From Corynebacterium phocae (GTDB lineage: Bacteria > Actinomycetota > Actinomycetes > Mycobacteriales > Mycobacteriaceae), in NCBI RefSeq assembly GCF_008693075.1, contig NZ_VXKJ01000030.1, positions 124,001 to 188,000 of the forward strand: a DNA stretch of 64,000 bases, given 5' to 3'. The notes under the pieces were generated by a model, which worked only from the letters and a program-made list of their open reading frames with translations, had not been told where the DNA came from and did no database searches. Position 1 is the stretch's first letter; each line of letters starts with the position of its first letter. This document shows, piece after piece, positions 9,454 to 18,715 of the stretch. The position numbers and the translations under genes are program-made.

Positions 9454-10407
9454 GTGGAAGTAGCCGTACCAGGCAGCTCGCGTGAGGGGTTGGGATCTAA
9501 GCCCCAGCCCCGGCACGCGAGGAAGAAGAAACGCGGGCGCAGTGGGGTGGTCTATATCCTGCTGGGTATCCTGGTACTGCTTTTTCCCATTTTTGCCACG
9601 CTGTACAACGATTATCAGCTGGACAAAACTGCACGGCAGTACGCGCAGAAGGTGAAAGAGATTGAACCCGGTGAAAGGGTCCAGCACTATATCGATGAAG
9701 CGCACGCGTACAACCAGAGGTTGGCGCAGTCCGGTCACCACGCCATGAAACCCGACCAAAGTTCGCCTGGGTTTGATGAATACATGGATACGCTGAACCC
9801 TCCGGAGACAAGCGGTATGATCGCGCGCATTGTCATTCCTTCGCTGGATATTGACTTGCCGGTTTATCACACCACTGCGCCGTCAGTCCTTTACCGGGGA
9901 GCGGGGCACATGTTCGGCTCAGATCTTCCCGTGGGCGGGGAGGGCACCAACGCGGTTATCTCAGCGCATACCGGCATGGTTAACGCTTCCATGTTTGATA
10001 ACTTACCGCGCGTCAAAGACGGTGCTGAAATCTACATCGAGGTGATGGGGCAGACCTTGGCCTATGAGGTCACTAGCCGTCAGGTTGTTAAGCCCGATAA
10101 GTACGACGCAGTGACTTATGAGTCTGACCAGGATAAAATCACGTTGATTACGTGCACCCCTTACGGCATTAACACCGACCGGTTGCTGGTCACCGCTCAC
10201 CGTATCCACAAGGATGATATCCAGATCGAGGAAACTTGGAAGCCAACCTTTTCCTGGTGGATGGTTCTGGCTCTGGTGCTCATTTTCCTGGTTCTGCTTA
10301 TTGTTGTCATCCGGGAGTGGCGCAGGAAACGCCGCAGGCGCGCTGCCAAGGCTTTGGCATCAGCTGATGCAAATCCAGGTAATGGCCGGGAGTCAGATTC
10401 CTGCTAA
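9454..10407 (+). CDS. Class C-like sortase without canonical DPW/DPF lid
   Basis: Second sortase of the island, 317 aa, starting with GTG 9454 and AAGGA (9442-9446) that overlaps the stop of the adhesin gene. Seen: basic N-terminus (RKKKRGR), membrane helix about 32-52, catalytic His172 in ISAHTGM, Cys234 in TLITCTPYG, Arg243, C-terminal membrane helix about 267-288 and a very basic tail. Where the first sortase has DPW in its lid, this one reads MKPDQSSPG, with no DPW or DPF, so the active site may be less occluded. It sits between the two giant adhesins and probably acts on their LPQAG/LPESG signals; this pairing is inference from gene order. Confidence 0.9.
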   Translation: MEVAVPGSSREGLGSKPQPRHARKKKRGRSGVVYILLGILVLLFPIFATLYNDYQLDKTARQYAQKVKEIEPGERVQHYIDEAHAYNQRLAQSGHHAMKPDQSSPGFDEYMDTLNPPETSGMIARIVIPSLDIDLPVYHTTAPSVLYRGAGHMFGSDLPVGGEGTNAVISAHTGMVNASMFDNLPRVKDGAEIYIEVMGQTLAYEVTSRQVVKPDKYDAVTYESDQDKITLITCTPYGINTDRLLVTAHRIHKDDIQIEETWKPTFSWWMVLALVLIFLVLLIVVIREWRRKRRRRAAKALASADANPGNGRESDSC

Positions 10408-10876
10408 AGCCGTTATCCGGGTTTGGTTGAACTTTTGGGCAATTCAGAGGGGTTGCTCCGGATCCCCTCAGACTGTCCCGGCACTAGCAAGGAGCTAACT
10501 AGAGTTTCATCCTTTATGGACCTGGTAGGAATTTGAGGTTTCCCTGTGATAATTCCTATGCCTGATATTAGGGATTGGTGGGATCTTCCTCACTGTCCGT
10601 TGGGGAGTAGGTGCTTATATGCCGGTGGTAGGCCTTTTGCTCTTTTGGGAGGAAGGCCAACGTTTCAATATATTTGTCAAACTCTCAGTTTGCTTACTAT
10701 TCTGTAATATCGGGGCCTGTACAGATAGAGGCCCAAGAAGCTTCGATTGAAGCTTTGTTCCCCGCGGACAATTATTCCCTTCAGTTTTCTTACAAGAGTA
10801 GTTATGTACCTTTTCCACCGCAGCAGGTTCACCGTTTCTGCTTCCATGTTCCCTGGCACCGCCCTGGGGACTGGCA
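10408..10876 (+). other. Non-coding gap after the second sortase
   Basis: About 470 bp with no convincing gene. A 6-bp hairpin GAGGGG (10447-10452)/CCCCTC (10464-10469) without a T run is a weak terminator candidate. AAGCTTC (10738-10744)/GAAGCTT (10749-10755) forms a 7-bp hairpin with a 4-nt loop followed by T-rich sequence. A 43-codon frame starts at the ATG near 10620 but has no family resemblance. Confidence 0.4.
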
Positions 10877-11244
10877 ATGCCGATTACGGTGAGAGACGCC
10901 TTCAACCCAAAACTGGGCTTGGTGACCTACCCTGTCGAAATCCACTTCGTTCCCCGCAGCATGGGGGAGAGGTTGGTCCCGGAGTTTCCAAAACTTTTTT
11001 AAGCGGCATTAGTGAGACTTTCGATAACTGCGAGAAGTCCCCTGACCCCGGGCACCCTGAGGTGTGCTACCCCTTCTTCTTTGCAGGAGTTTCCAGTCCC
11101 AGAAGTTCTGTAGGTGGTCAACGGGTAGGTCGGAGTATTCCAAGAAAAGCTAGACACCCGCTGTCGCCTAGTGCAGGAACGCGGCTAACCGCCGCACACG
11201 TCCGGAAGGAAATCCTAACGCTGGGGAGGAGGGAACAACTGTGA
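10877..11244 (+). pseudogene. Possible frameshifted gene remnant
   Basis: Two frames together read like one protein. From ATG 10877 the frame gives a protein-like 41-aa piece (contains AFNPKLGLVTYPVEIHFVP) that stops at 11000-11002 inside a run of six T (10995-11000). The neighbouring frame continues with SGISETFDNCEKSPDPG and a second Cys (PEVCYPFFF) and runs to a TGA at 11242-11244. One extra T would fuse the two. The downstream end overlaps the GTG start of the next adhesin by 4 nt. I do not recognise the family. Alternatives: intact spacer DNA with chance reading frames, or a sequencing error in the T run. Confidence 0.3.
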
Positions 11245-14200
11245 GCACGTCAAACGAACACCGGAAAAGGGAAGGCATGATACCCATGAAATGCGCCAAT
11301 ACTCGGGTCATCGCGATTATGGCCGCCTTCGTTCTGATCCTTGTGGGACTTGCCGTTCCGCGTGGGTCGGTCTTTCCAGCGCCTGTCGCACACGCGGCAC
11401 CGCCCGCTGGCCTGTTGGCTAACCCTAATACTAAATTCAGTGGCTGTGAGTTCCGCGTATCCTCTGAAGGGTCTCCAACCGAGGCGTTGGCGCCACAGCT
11501 GTGTTGGCTGGACTTTTCCCAGATCCGAGACCCTTGGGACGCGCCACAGCAATTTAGTCAGAAGATTGGTGATTTGACGCTCGAGTTCACAGCCCAAATC
11601 GTAGACGGTGGGCGTGAATACATGGACCTCACCCCGGAGGTCGTCTCCGGTGATAGCGGGTCTATTTTCGGTTACGATACCGAAGGGAAGGTTAACTTTG
11701 GTCTAGATCGTGACCCAGCGATAAACAATGCGATTCTTACTGGGGTTGAGAATCCTGGCAGCAATGCCCATCGCCCCGTGTTGCGCACACATTTGGGCTA
11801 CAACCCTAGGGGTGGCAAGAAGAAGTATGTCGTGGTCAAGCTGGATGATATTCGAGTTTTTGGTAAAGATGGCCGACAGCTAGATAAGTACGATTTCGTG
11901 GTGATGGACGCGGAGCGCACCACTACCCGTGCCAATGGTTACCACGAGTTGATCTCGCTCAAAGCGGACTCTCGCGGCAAAGTGCAGCAGCCGTTATTCC
12001 TCCCCGAGGATTGGAACAACACTTGTAAGTGGTCCCGTAAGCCGGGTAATAACAACGGTATCAATTTCTCTTTTACGGGGCCGAACAGATGGAAATCGAT
12101 AGCAGCAGCTGACTGGGAAGTCGACGGCAATACCTATGATTTTGTTTGTGCAGTTGATTACAGCGTTTACGAGCCTGGTGCGTTTCTTGTTTCCGTTAAT
12201 AACCCCAAATCGCTGGAAGTTGGTATGTACACTTCCGGAATTGGTGGTGGTCAGCAGGCCATTGCTATCGCGCTGAACGTGGGCCGCCTGGGCGGTCACG
12301 TGGAAGCAGACACGTCCGCAGAACAGGCAATCTTGGCAAAGCAAACCACGTTCGACTTTGAAGCCGGTGCCATCAAGGACGCTTACGAGGCCGTGCTCAA
12401 ACCTGAAACCGAAGAAGAAAAAGCGCAGAGCGTGAGTCAATATTCCACCCTCATCCGCAAAGTTTCCTACGAGGGGGCCATTCCGACATCCGCTGACCCT
12501 TACGTTTTCAGCTCCACGGCTACCACCCCGGATGGCAGTGACGTGTTTAAACGCTATACCCCGAAGTGGACGTGCCAGCTAGACCACGAGGTGTTCTCCC
12601 CGGATAATCTGCCGGAGGGCTTTGAAATTACTAACGGGGACAATGCCTCGAAGCTGAAGTATCCCAACACCGAAAACAAACCGCTGTACTGCAAGGTGGA
12701 CTGGGAGCCGAAGTTCCGTGAGGCTTCTTTGACTGTAGAAAAGACCGTCACCGGCCTAGATACTGCGGTGGAGAAGTCCTTCGATTTCTCCTACCAGTGC
12801 ACCCCGCTGCAGGCTTTTACTCAGGCTTTCGGTGATGTCCCCATGAGTGGCAATTTTCAGCTGAGCAAAGCCGCTGGGCTAACCAAGAAAGTTGATGGCC
12901 TGGTTGAAGGCGCGCGGTGCGAGGTCACTGAGGACCAGGCAACTGCCGGGGAGGTGGGGTACGACCACTCGTTCAGGTGGAACGGTAGGCGAAATAACAG
13001 GGGAGCCACAAGATTGACGCTTGAGGCCGGTGACGCTCCTGCCAACCGTCTCACCGCCACGAACACCTACACCAAGAAGTTCACCAATATCGAGCTAAGT
13101 AAGAAGCTAACTGGTTCTGCTGCGGCCGATATCGTTCCAGCAGGAAGCACCAAGAATTTCGACTTTGACTTGGAATGCCAGAACGCCCCTAAGAGCACCG
13201 TGTCTTTGACTCTGCGCAACCAGGGTGGCACCGTGACCACCGCAGGGGTGAAGAACATTACGCGCCTACCAGCGGGCGCGGAGTGCACGCTTACCCCGCA
13301 GTCCCCGGTGGAGCAGGACAACGTGGTATTTTCCTTCCGCCAGCTCGACCAGGACGGCAACCGGGTTGCCCGACACGAGTCACACGACCCGTTTACTCTC
13401 CGGCTTAAGGGGGAGCCTAACTCCACCACTAGGCTGGCCATTGAAGCTTCCTATATGCGAACCGCGCCGGTGATCATCCAGGCCACCACCGAAGGCCCCG
13501 GCAAGGAGCTTGGAGAGGCCCCTACGCGTTCTTTGGATATTGGCTACCGGTGTGAACTGGATGGCCAGACCGTGAAAGAAGACCGTGTCTCCCTGGTACC
13601 GGGTACTAGTGCCCAGGTAGAGGGGGTGCCCGTGGGTGCTACGTGTACCACCGACCTAGCGGAGGGCCAGCCGTACGAAAAGCCCCGCTTGGTGTTGGAG
13701 AAATCCACTAAACCCACAATCCAGGTAAAACGCGCGGATAATCGGTTGACCGTCAAGGCTTATTTTGACCTGCGTAGTGTCCCAGTGCGCGTGGTCAATA
13801 TCCAGCACGGTGCCCCTGCGGAGCTCCACGACCGGGTTTTCGAGAACACAATTAGTTGCAAGTCGGAGGATTTCCAGACCACCACCACGGTGGGGGGCGC
13901 CCTGAGTGCCGGAAGTGCGGCTACTGACACCGCGCCTACGGGCGGGGACATAGCGGAGCTGCCCGCTGGCGCCCAGTGCAGTATTGCGCTGTCCGGTAAC
14001 GCCTTGGAAGCCAGTCCGCTGCTGGATGTCACTGCCGGGGACCGCAAGCCCTATTCGCAGTTTGGTCTGTGGAGCGGCCAGCAGCCGGCAGACGCAAACC
14101 CGGACGCGGAGCTTTCGCCTGACACAAAGGTCACTGCGGAGATGAAGGCCCCCACGCTGACGTTCACCACGCCTAAGCAACCGGCTGCCCAAGGCCAGGA

Positions 14201-15164
14201 ATCAGTGATGACCATCGCGGCGGAGACCTTCTTCGCCCCAGCCACTGCGGATGTGACCTTCACCAAGGAAGCTGACGGTGCAGCAAAGAAGAACGCGGAA
14301 TATTCGTTTACCTCCACGTGCGGTGATGACTTCACGCTGCGCGCGGGTAAGTCCCACGTCTTTGCTGACGTGCCGGTGGGTACCACCTGCACCGTGACTG
14401 AGAACGTCACTGGGGCGCTTAGTCCTGTTGTCAGCGTCAGCAACAAGGCGCTTTCGGAAGACTACCGTCTAGACAATGTCCGTGCCCAGCAAGCAACGGC
14501 AAATAAGGGGCCGCAGTGGATCTTTGACGTCAAACCCGTGGCCCAGGCCACCGACACCGCGACGTCTGGGGATAAGTGGAAGCTGGTTGCCACCAACACC
14601 ATTCCCGGCATCGCGTTAGAGAAGGATATTAAGGGCGGGGCAATCTCCGCTGCCACCAAGGCGGTGGCCGGTACGGTCATGCTTCCCGGTGGGGCTACCA
14701 CCATGGAGCTAACCTACCGGGCGCGTAATCTGTCCACCGCGCCGCTGGAAAACCTCACGCTGAAGGACCCTTCCCTTGCTGGCTATGAGATTTCGGCTGA
14801 CGGTGCTACCCACACAGTGGGGCAGGAAGGTGATATCCCGGCGGAAATTTGCCAGCTCGGTGAGCTTGCCGGGGAGGCGGAGGCGCAGTGTACCTTCACC
14901 GTTGCCATCCCCGGTGACGCGGATTCCTACTTCCATTACAAGGGGTCCAACGCCACCATTACCGCTGGGGTGGTTGGTGCTGTCCAGTCTGAAACTGTCA
15001 CTGATACCGCTGCGACTGACGCCATCCGCCTTTCTGCCGCCGTGGCCTGGATGCTGCCGGAGTCTGGTATGCAGACCTTGGTTCTTTTCCTCGGTGTGGG
15101 AATTTTACTGTTGCTGTTTGGGCTAAGGCGTTACTTGCGTCGTGAGGAGGAAGAACTGGCCTAA
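11241..15164 (+). CDS. Second giant DUF5979-like surface adhesin, LPESG motif
   Basis: 1,307 aa, paralogue of the adhesin at 5322. The two share order and signature segments along the whole length: Cys-rich head (SGCEFRVS, PQLCWLDFSQ, QKIGDLTLEF), CKVDW before the repeats, five Ig-like repeats (openers SLTVEKTVTG, IELSKKLTGS, VIIQATTEGP, VRVVNIQHGA, ADVTFTKEAD), NTIPGIALEKDIKGG, and a sorting end with LPESG at 1272-1276, a membrane helix and RREEEE. A signal peptide lies within residues 15-52 (long N-region). Start GTG 11241 has a very strong site (GAGGAGGG ending about 8 nt before); ATG 11277 and ATG 11286 are weaker alternatives. Unlike its paralogue it is GC-rich with G/C-ending codons. 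Its own sortase would be the one at 9454 or 3065. Adhesin role is inferred. Confidence 0.82.
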   Translation: MSTSNEHRKREGMIPMKCANTRVIAIMAAFVLILVGLAVPRGSVFPAPVAHAAPPAGLLANPNTKFSGCEFRVSSEGSPTEALAPQLCWLDFSQIRDPWDAPQQFSQKIGDLTLEFTAQIVDGGREYMDLTPEVVSGDSGSIFGYDTEGKVNFGLDRDPAINNAILTGVENPGSNAHRPVLRTHLGYNPRGGKKKYVVVKLDDIRVFGKDGRQLDKYDFVVMDAERTTTRANGYHELISLKADSRGKVQQPLFLPEDWNNTCKWSRKPGNNNGINFSFTGPNRWKSIAAADWEVDGNTYDFVCAVDYSVYEPGAFLVSVNNPKSLEVGMYTSGIGGGQQAIAIALNVGRLGGHVEADTSAEQAILAKQTTFDFEAGAIKDAYEAVLKPETEEEKAQSVSQYSTLIRKVSYEGAIPTSADPYVFSSTATTPDGSDVFKRYTPKWTCQLDHEVFSPDNLPEGFEITNGDNASKLKYPNTENKPLYCKVDWEPKFREASLTVEKTVTGLDTAVEKSFDFSYQCTPLQAFTQAFGDVPMSGNFQLSKAAGLTKKVDGLVEGARCEVTEDQATAGEVGYDHSFRWNGRRNNRGATRLTLEAGDAPANRLTATNTYTKKFTNIELSKKLTGSAAADIVPAGSTKNFDFDLECQNAPKSTVSLTLRNQGGTVTTAGVKNITRLPAGAECTLTPQSPVEQDNVVFSFRQLDQDGNRVARHESHDPFTLRLKGEPNSTTRLAIEASYMRTAPVIIQATTEGPGKELGEAPTRSLDIGYRCELDGQTVKEDRVSLVPGTSAQVEGVPVGATCTTDLAEGQPYEKPRLVLEKSTKPTIQVKRADNRLTVKAYFDLRSVPVRVVNIQHGAPAELHDRVFENTISCKSEDFQTTTTVGGALSAGSAATDTAPTGGDIAELPAGAQCSIALSGNALEASPLLDVTAGDRKPYSQFGLWSGQQPADANPDAELSPDTKVTAEMKAPTLTFTTPKQPAAQGQESVMTIAAETFFAPATADVTFTKEADGAAKKNAEYSFTSTCGDDFTLRAGKSHVFADVPVGTTCTVTENVTGALSPVVSVSNKALSEDYRLDNVRAQQATANKGPQWIFDVKPVAQATDTATSGDKWKLVATNTIPGIALEKDIKGGAISAATKAVAGTVMLPGGATTMELTYRARNLSTAPLENLTLKDPSLAGYEISADGATHTVGQEGDIPAEICQLGELAGEAEAQCTFTVAIPGDADSYFHYKGSNATITAGVVGAVQSETVTDTAATDAIRLSAAVAWMLPESGMQTLVLFLGVGILLLLFGLRRYLRREEEELA

Positions 15165-15577
15165 TCTTGCGTAGGAGCTCGGGGACGCTGTTTTCTTTGC
15201 TGTTTCGCTCGGCACTGTTCTGCACTGTTCTGCACTGTGCGCGGGCTATCATTCGAAGGAGACATCGCGGAAAGCAGCGTGACATCCTGGCCACCATGTG
15301 GGAACAAAGTGCATAATCACGCTGCAGGTTCTCCTGGTGGACATAGAACGTGGTCCCCTCGCACATCGTGAGCTTAACTGAGTCTTCGGCTTTTGGCCCT
15401 CGGGGTGGAAGTAGTCAGCGTTAAATGAACTGTGCCCCTTTTCCGCGAGGATTTGGCTACTGCGTGTTAGCTCTTGGGCTTAGCTCTTGTGCATAGCCCC
15501 TGCGCGCAGCCAACAGCGGCAACGCCGCCAGGATTAGAAGCGGGCTTGGGACAAGGAACAAGATAAGCTTTAAAACC
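15165..15577. other. Intergenic region between pilus island and proB
   Basis: About 410 bp without a supported gene. It contains a 10-bp direct repeat (CTGTTCTGCA near 15213 and again 10 bp on) and a repeated TTAGCTCTTG pair near 15467 and 15480. This is the right boundary of the island; no integrase, att-like repeat or insertion sequence is visible. Confidence 0.5.
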
Positions 15578-16702
15578 ATGAGCTTTAGCCCCGACCTCCG
15601 CCAGCAGCTTTCCACCGCCAAACGTATCGTCGTCAAGATTGGATCTTCGTCGCTTACTGACGTGGACGGGTTCCGCACCTCGCGGGAAAAGATTGACCAG
15701 ATTGTGGACGCGGTGGCGGTGCGTATGCGGACTTCGGACGTGATTGTGGTGTCCTCGGGTGCGGTAGCGGCGGGCATCGGTCCGCTGGGGCTTTCGTCGC
15801 GCCCCCATGACCTGGCCACCAAGCAGGCGGCCGCAGCAGTGGGGCAAGTCCACCTGGCCAATGACTGGGGCGCGTCCTTTGCCCGCTACGGCAAGTCCGC
15901 GGCGCAGGTGCTGCTGACGGCATCTGACATTGGCAACCGGGAGCGGGCCCGCAACGCCCAGCGCACCATTGACCGCCTGCGCCAGCTGGGGTGCGTGCCC
16001 ATTGTGAATGAAAATGACACGGTGGCTACCTCAGAAATGCACTTTGGTGACAATGACCGGCTCTCTGCGCTGGTGGCCAACCTGGTGGGCGCGGACGCGT
16101 TGTTTTTGTTCTCTGATGTTGATGGGCTCTATGACAAGAACCCCGCCCAGCCGGGGGCGCGCTTTCTCCCCGAAATCCGCAGCGGCCAGGACCTAAAAGG
16201 CGTGGTAGCCGGTGATGGCGGCAAGGTAGGCACCGGCGGGATGGCCACCAAAGTACAGGCCGCCCGCCTGGCCACGCGCGGCAATATTCCGGTGCTGCTC
16301 ACCAGCGCAGATAACATAGGGCCCGCTCTTGCCAGTGCCTCCGTGGGCACCGTATTCCACACCCGCGAGGAAAAACACCTCAACTCCTGGAAATTCTGGG
16401 CGCTGTACTGCGCGGACTCCGGCGGGGCCGTGCGCATTGACGCCGGTGCTGTCGATGCCGTGGTTTCCGGCGGCAAATCCCTGCTAGCCGTGGGGGTTAC
16501 CGAGGTAGTCGGGGAGTTTGCCCCGGGGGAGATCGTGGACATCCTGGGCCCGGAGGGAAACATCATCGGACGTGGGGAAGTGGGCTACTCCGCGGAGGAC
16601 CTGCGCCGCATCAAAGGACAGCAGACCGCGCAGCTGCCAGATGAGTTCAGGCGCGCGGTGGTCCACGCGGATTACTTATCCAACTTTGCCAGCCGGATTT
16701 AG
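15578..16702 (+). CDS. proB: Glutamate 5-kinase
   Basis: Phosphorylates L-glutamate to gamma-glutamyl phosphate with ATP, the first step of proline synthesis in the cytoplasm. 374 aa, full length. Seen: amino-acid-kinase fold with [13 protein letters not shown] at the N-terminus, [27 protein letters not shown] and a [14 protein letters not shown] segment; a C-terminal PUA domain from about residue 280 ([20 protein letters not shown], then [17 protein letters not shown]). ATG 15578 matches the family start; the Shine-Dalgarno is poor (AAGGA lies about 20 nt upstream). proA, its pathway partner, is 5.8 kb downstream. Confidence 0.97.
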   Translation: MSFSPDLRQQLSTAKRIVVKIGSSSLTDVDGFRTSREKIDQIVDAVAVRMRTSDVIVVSSGAVAAGIGPLGLSSRPHDLATKQAAAAVGQVHLANDWGASFARYGKSAAQVLLTASDIGNRERARNAQRTIDRLRQLGCVPIVNENDTVATSEMHFGDNDRLSALVANLVGADALFLFSDVDGLYDKNPAQPGARFLPEIRSGQDLKGVVAGDGGKVGTGGMATKVQAARLATRGNIPVLLTSADNIGPALASASVGTVFHTREEKHLNSWKFWALYCADSGGAVRIDAGAVDAVVSGGKSLLAVGVTEVVGEFAPGEIVDILGPEGNIIGRGEVGYSAEDLRRIKGQQTAQLPDEFRRAVVHADYLSNFASRI

Positions 16703-16726
16703 CTGATCTTAGCTAGGGTGGTGGCC

Positions 16727-17662
16727 ATGAAGTTTTACATGGGACCCGCGAAATGGCCAGAGACAATCGCTGATATTGAGGCCGCCGGGCATGAACTGGT
16801 AGATAGCTTGGACAAGGCGCAGGCGTATGTGTGTACCACGCCCAACCCCAAGAAGGTGCCGCAGTTGCCACCGTCCGTGGAGTTCGTGCAGTACTGCTAC
16901 ACCGGTGTTGACCACCTTCTTGACGCCGGCGTGATTGTTGAAGGTGGGGTGCCGTGGTGCAACACTGCCGGTGCCTTTGCCAAGCCGGTAGCGGAGTCCG
17001 CCCTGGGGTTGCTGCTCTCCCAGGCGCACCACCATAAGGCTTTTGCTTTGGCCGCCACGTGGGACGTGGCGCGCGAGTTAGATGATTCCCAGGCGTGGCT
17101 CTACGGGCTAGGCTCCGGGGTCACAAGGCACGTGGCTATCTTTGGTGCCGGCGGGATTGGGCGGGAGCTCATCCGCCTGCTTCAGCCCTTTGGTGTGCAC
17201 ATCACGGCGGTAAACCGCAGCGGCCGCGCGGTTGCCGGCGCGGATGAAACCGTGGCTATGGAGCACGCTGGTGAGGTGTGGGGGAAGGCCGATTTCGTGG
17301 TCAACATCTTGCCGCTGACCCCGCAGACGCAGGGTCTGATTGACTACGCCACCTTCCAGGCCATGAAGCCCACCGCGGTGTTTGTCAACGTCGGGCGCGG
17401 CGCCACCGTGGTCACCGATGACCTAGTGCGGGCCGTCAAGGAAGGCCAGATTGCCGGCGCCGCCCTGGAAGTTGTGGACCCGGAGCCGCTGCCGGACGGC
17501 CACCCGCTTTACGGGCTGCCCAACGTGACGCTCACGCCGCATATGGGGGCATCGGCAAGTGTGGCTAAGTACCATTTAGGCCGGGTTTTTAACGCCAATG
17601 CGCAGGCCTTCCAACAGGGCAGGCCCATGCCCACCCACATCGACGTGAAAGCAGGATACTAG
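16727..17662 (+). CDS. D-isomer-specific 2-hydroxyacid dehydrogenase (first of two)
   Basis: NAD(P)-dependent oxidoreductase of the D-2-hydroxyacid dehydrogenase family; substrate unknown. 311 aa from ATG 16727, chosen because the paralogue next door begins at the equivalent MK(F/Y) and because the in-frame GTGs at 16718/16721 overlap the AGGG ribosome site. Seen: Rossmann nucleotide motif IFGAGGIGRELI (about 140), VNRSGR after strand 2, NVGRGATVVTDDL, catalytic Glu in LEVVDPEPLPDGHPL and His in TLTPHMGAS. Follows proB by 24 nt, so probably in its operon. A dehydrogenase of this family beside proB/proA is common in corynebacteria, but a proline-related role has not been shown as far as I know. 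Confidence 0.9.
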   Translation: MKFYMGPAKWPETIADIEAAGHELVDSLDKAQAYVCTTPNPKKVPQLPPSVEFVQYCYTGVDHLLDAGVIVEGGVPWCNTAGAFAKPVAESALGLLLSQAHHHKAFALAATWDVARELDDSQAWLYGLGSGVTRHVAIFGAGGIGRELIRLLQPFGVHITAVNRSGRAVAGADETVAMEHAGEVWGKADFVVNILPLTPQTQGLIDYATFQAMKPTAVFVNVGRGATVVTDDLVRAVKEGQIAGAALEVVDPEPLPDGHPLYGLPNVTLTPHMGASASVAKYHLGRVFNANAQAFQQGRPMPTHIDVKAGY

Positions 17663-17665
17663 GAC

Positions 17666-18571
17666 ATGAAATACGCAATTGCGCCCCATGAATGGGAAGA
17701 AACCACCACCGCTTTGGAAGAAGCGGGCCATGAAAAGGCCGCGCTGGCAGACGCAGACTTCCTAGTATTTAACGGCCAGCCAGAGGAGTTCCCGGACCCC
17801 CTGCCGGACAACATTGGGCTGGTGCAGGTGCACTTTGCCGGAGTGGACCACATCCTGGACATCATTCGTTCCTCCGGTGCCCGCTGGTCCAACGCCGCCG
17901 GCCTCTACGCGCCCACGGTGGCGGAGTCCACCGTCGCGCTGCTACTAGCCCAGTTGCACGCCCACAAGCGCGTGGGCAATACCTGGGATAACCGCGATGA
18001 GGTCGAAGAACACACCAGCTTTCTGTTTGAAGACAAGACCGTGGCCATCCTGGGTGCCGGCGGGATTGGCAAGAAGCTCATTGAGATGCTCTCCGGATTT
18101 GGTCCGCGCATTGTGGCCGTCAACCGCTCCGGTGATGACGTGGAAGGCGCGGATGAGGTCATCCCGTTTTCTGACCTGGACACCGTCTGGGGCAAGGCTG
18201 ATTACTTTGTGTTCCTAGCTCCGCTGACGGAGGAGACCAAGCACATGGGCAACGCGGAGGCCTTCCGCGCCATGCCCGCGCATGCCGTGGTGGTCAACGT
18301 GGGCCGCGGCCCGCTTATTGACACCGATGACCTGGTTCAAGCCCTGCGCGACGGGGAGATAGCTGGTGCTTGCCTGGACGTGACTGACCCGGAGCCGCTG
18401 CCGGACGGGCACCCGCTGTGGGAGATGCCCAGCGTGGTTATTACCCCGCACCTGGCCAACCCGCCCTATTCCATCCGCAAGCGCATTGGTGCGCACACCG
18501 TGGAGGTCGTTGCTGCGTGGGAGCAAGGCAAGGAGATCCCCACGGAGGTGGACCCGGAGGCCGGGTACTAG
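17666..18571 (+). CDS. D-isomer-specific 2-hydroxyacid dehydrogenase (second of two)
   Basis: Tandem paralogue of the preceding gene, 3 nt after its stop. 301 aa. Motifs: ILGAGGIGKKLIEML nucleotide loop, AVNRSGDDVEGADE, VVVNVGRGPLIDTDD, catalytic Arg region NVGRGP, Glu in DVTDPEPLPDGHP and His in VITPHLANPP. The N-terminal domain differs more between the two copies than the NAD domain, which suggests different substrates. Probably arose by duplication after which the copies diverged. Confidence 0.9.
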   Translation: MKYAIAPHEWEETTTALEEAGHEKAALADADFLVFNGQPEEFPDPLPDNIGLVQVHFAGVDHILDIIRSSGARWSNAAGLYAPTVAESTVALLLAQLHAHKRVGNTWDNRDEVEEHTSFLFEDKTVAILGAGGIGKKLIEMLSGFGPRIVAVNRSGDDVEGADEVIPFSDLDTVWGKADYFVFLAPLTEETKHMGNAEAFRAMPAHAVVVNVGRGPLIDTDDLVQALRDGEIAGACLDVTDPEPLPDGHPLWEMPSVVITPHLANPPYSIRKRIGAHTVEVVAAWEQGKEIPTEVDPEAGY

Positions 18572-18679
18572 GCAGGGGCATTCGGTGCCTTGATTTAGCT
18601 ACCTTTATGCTCGAGGATGGTGCTGAGCCAAGCCAGTGCCACGGGTAGAACTTTCCTGGGAAGCTCTGATCTGCGCGAA

Positions 18680-18715
18680 TTACTAGGAGGGCTCAAGCGG
18701 GGTAGAATTGCTACA
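18680..18715 (+). promoter_or_regulatory. Candidate leaderless promoter of the DNA methyltransferase gene
   Basis: TTACTA (18680-18685) and TAGAAT (18703-18708) are spaced by 17 bp. Transcription would begin about 7 nt after the -10, at or within a base of ATG 18715, so the methylase mRNA would be leaderless. An AGGAGG at 18685-18690 is too far from the start (24 nt) to act as ribosome site. Confidence 0.5.

Noticed and set aside
10747..11244. 165-aa ORF before the second adhesin as an intact gene
   Set aside because: The frame changes character in the middle and its N-terminal third is not protein-like; treated as a possible remnant.
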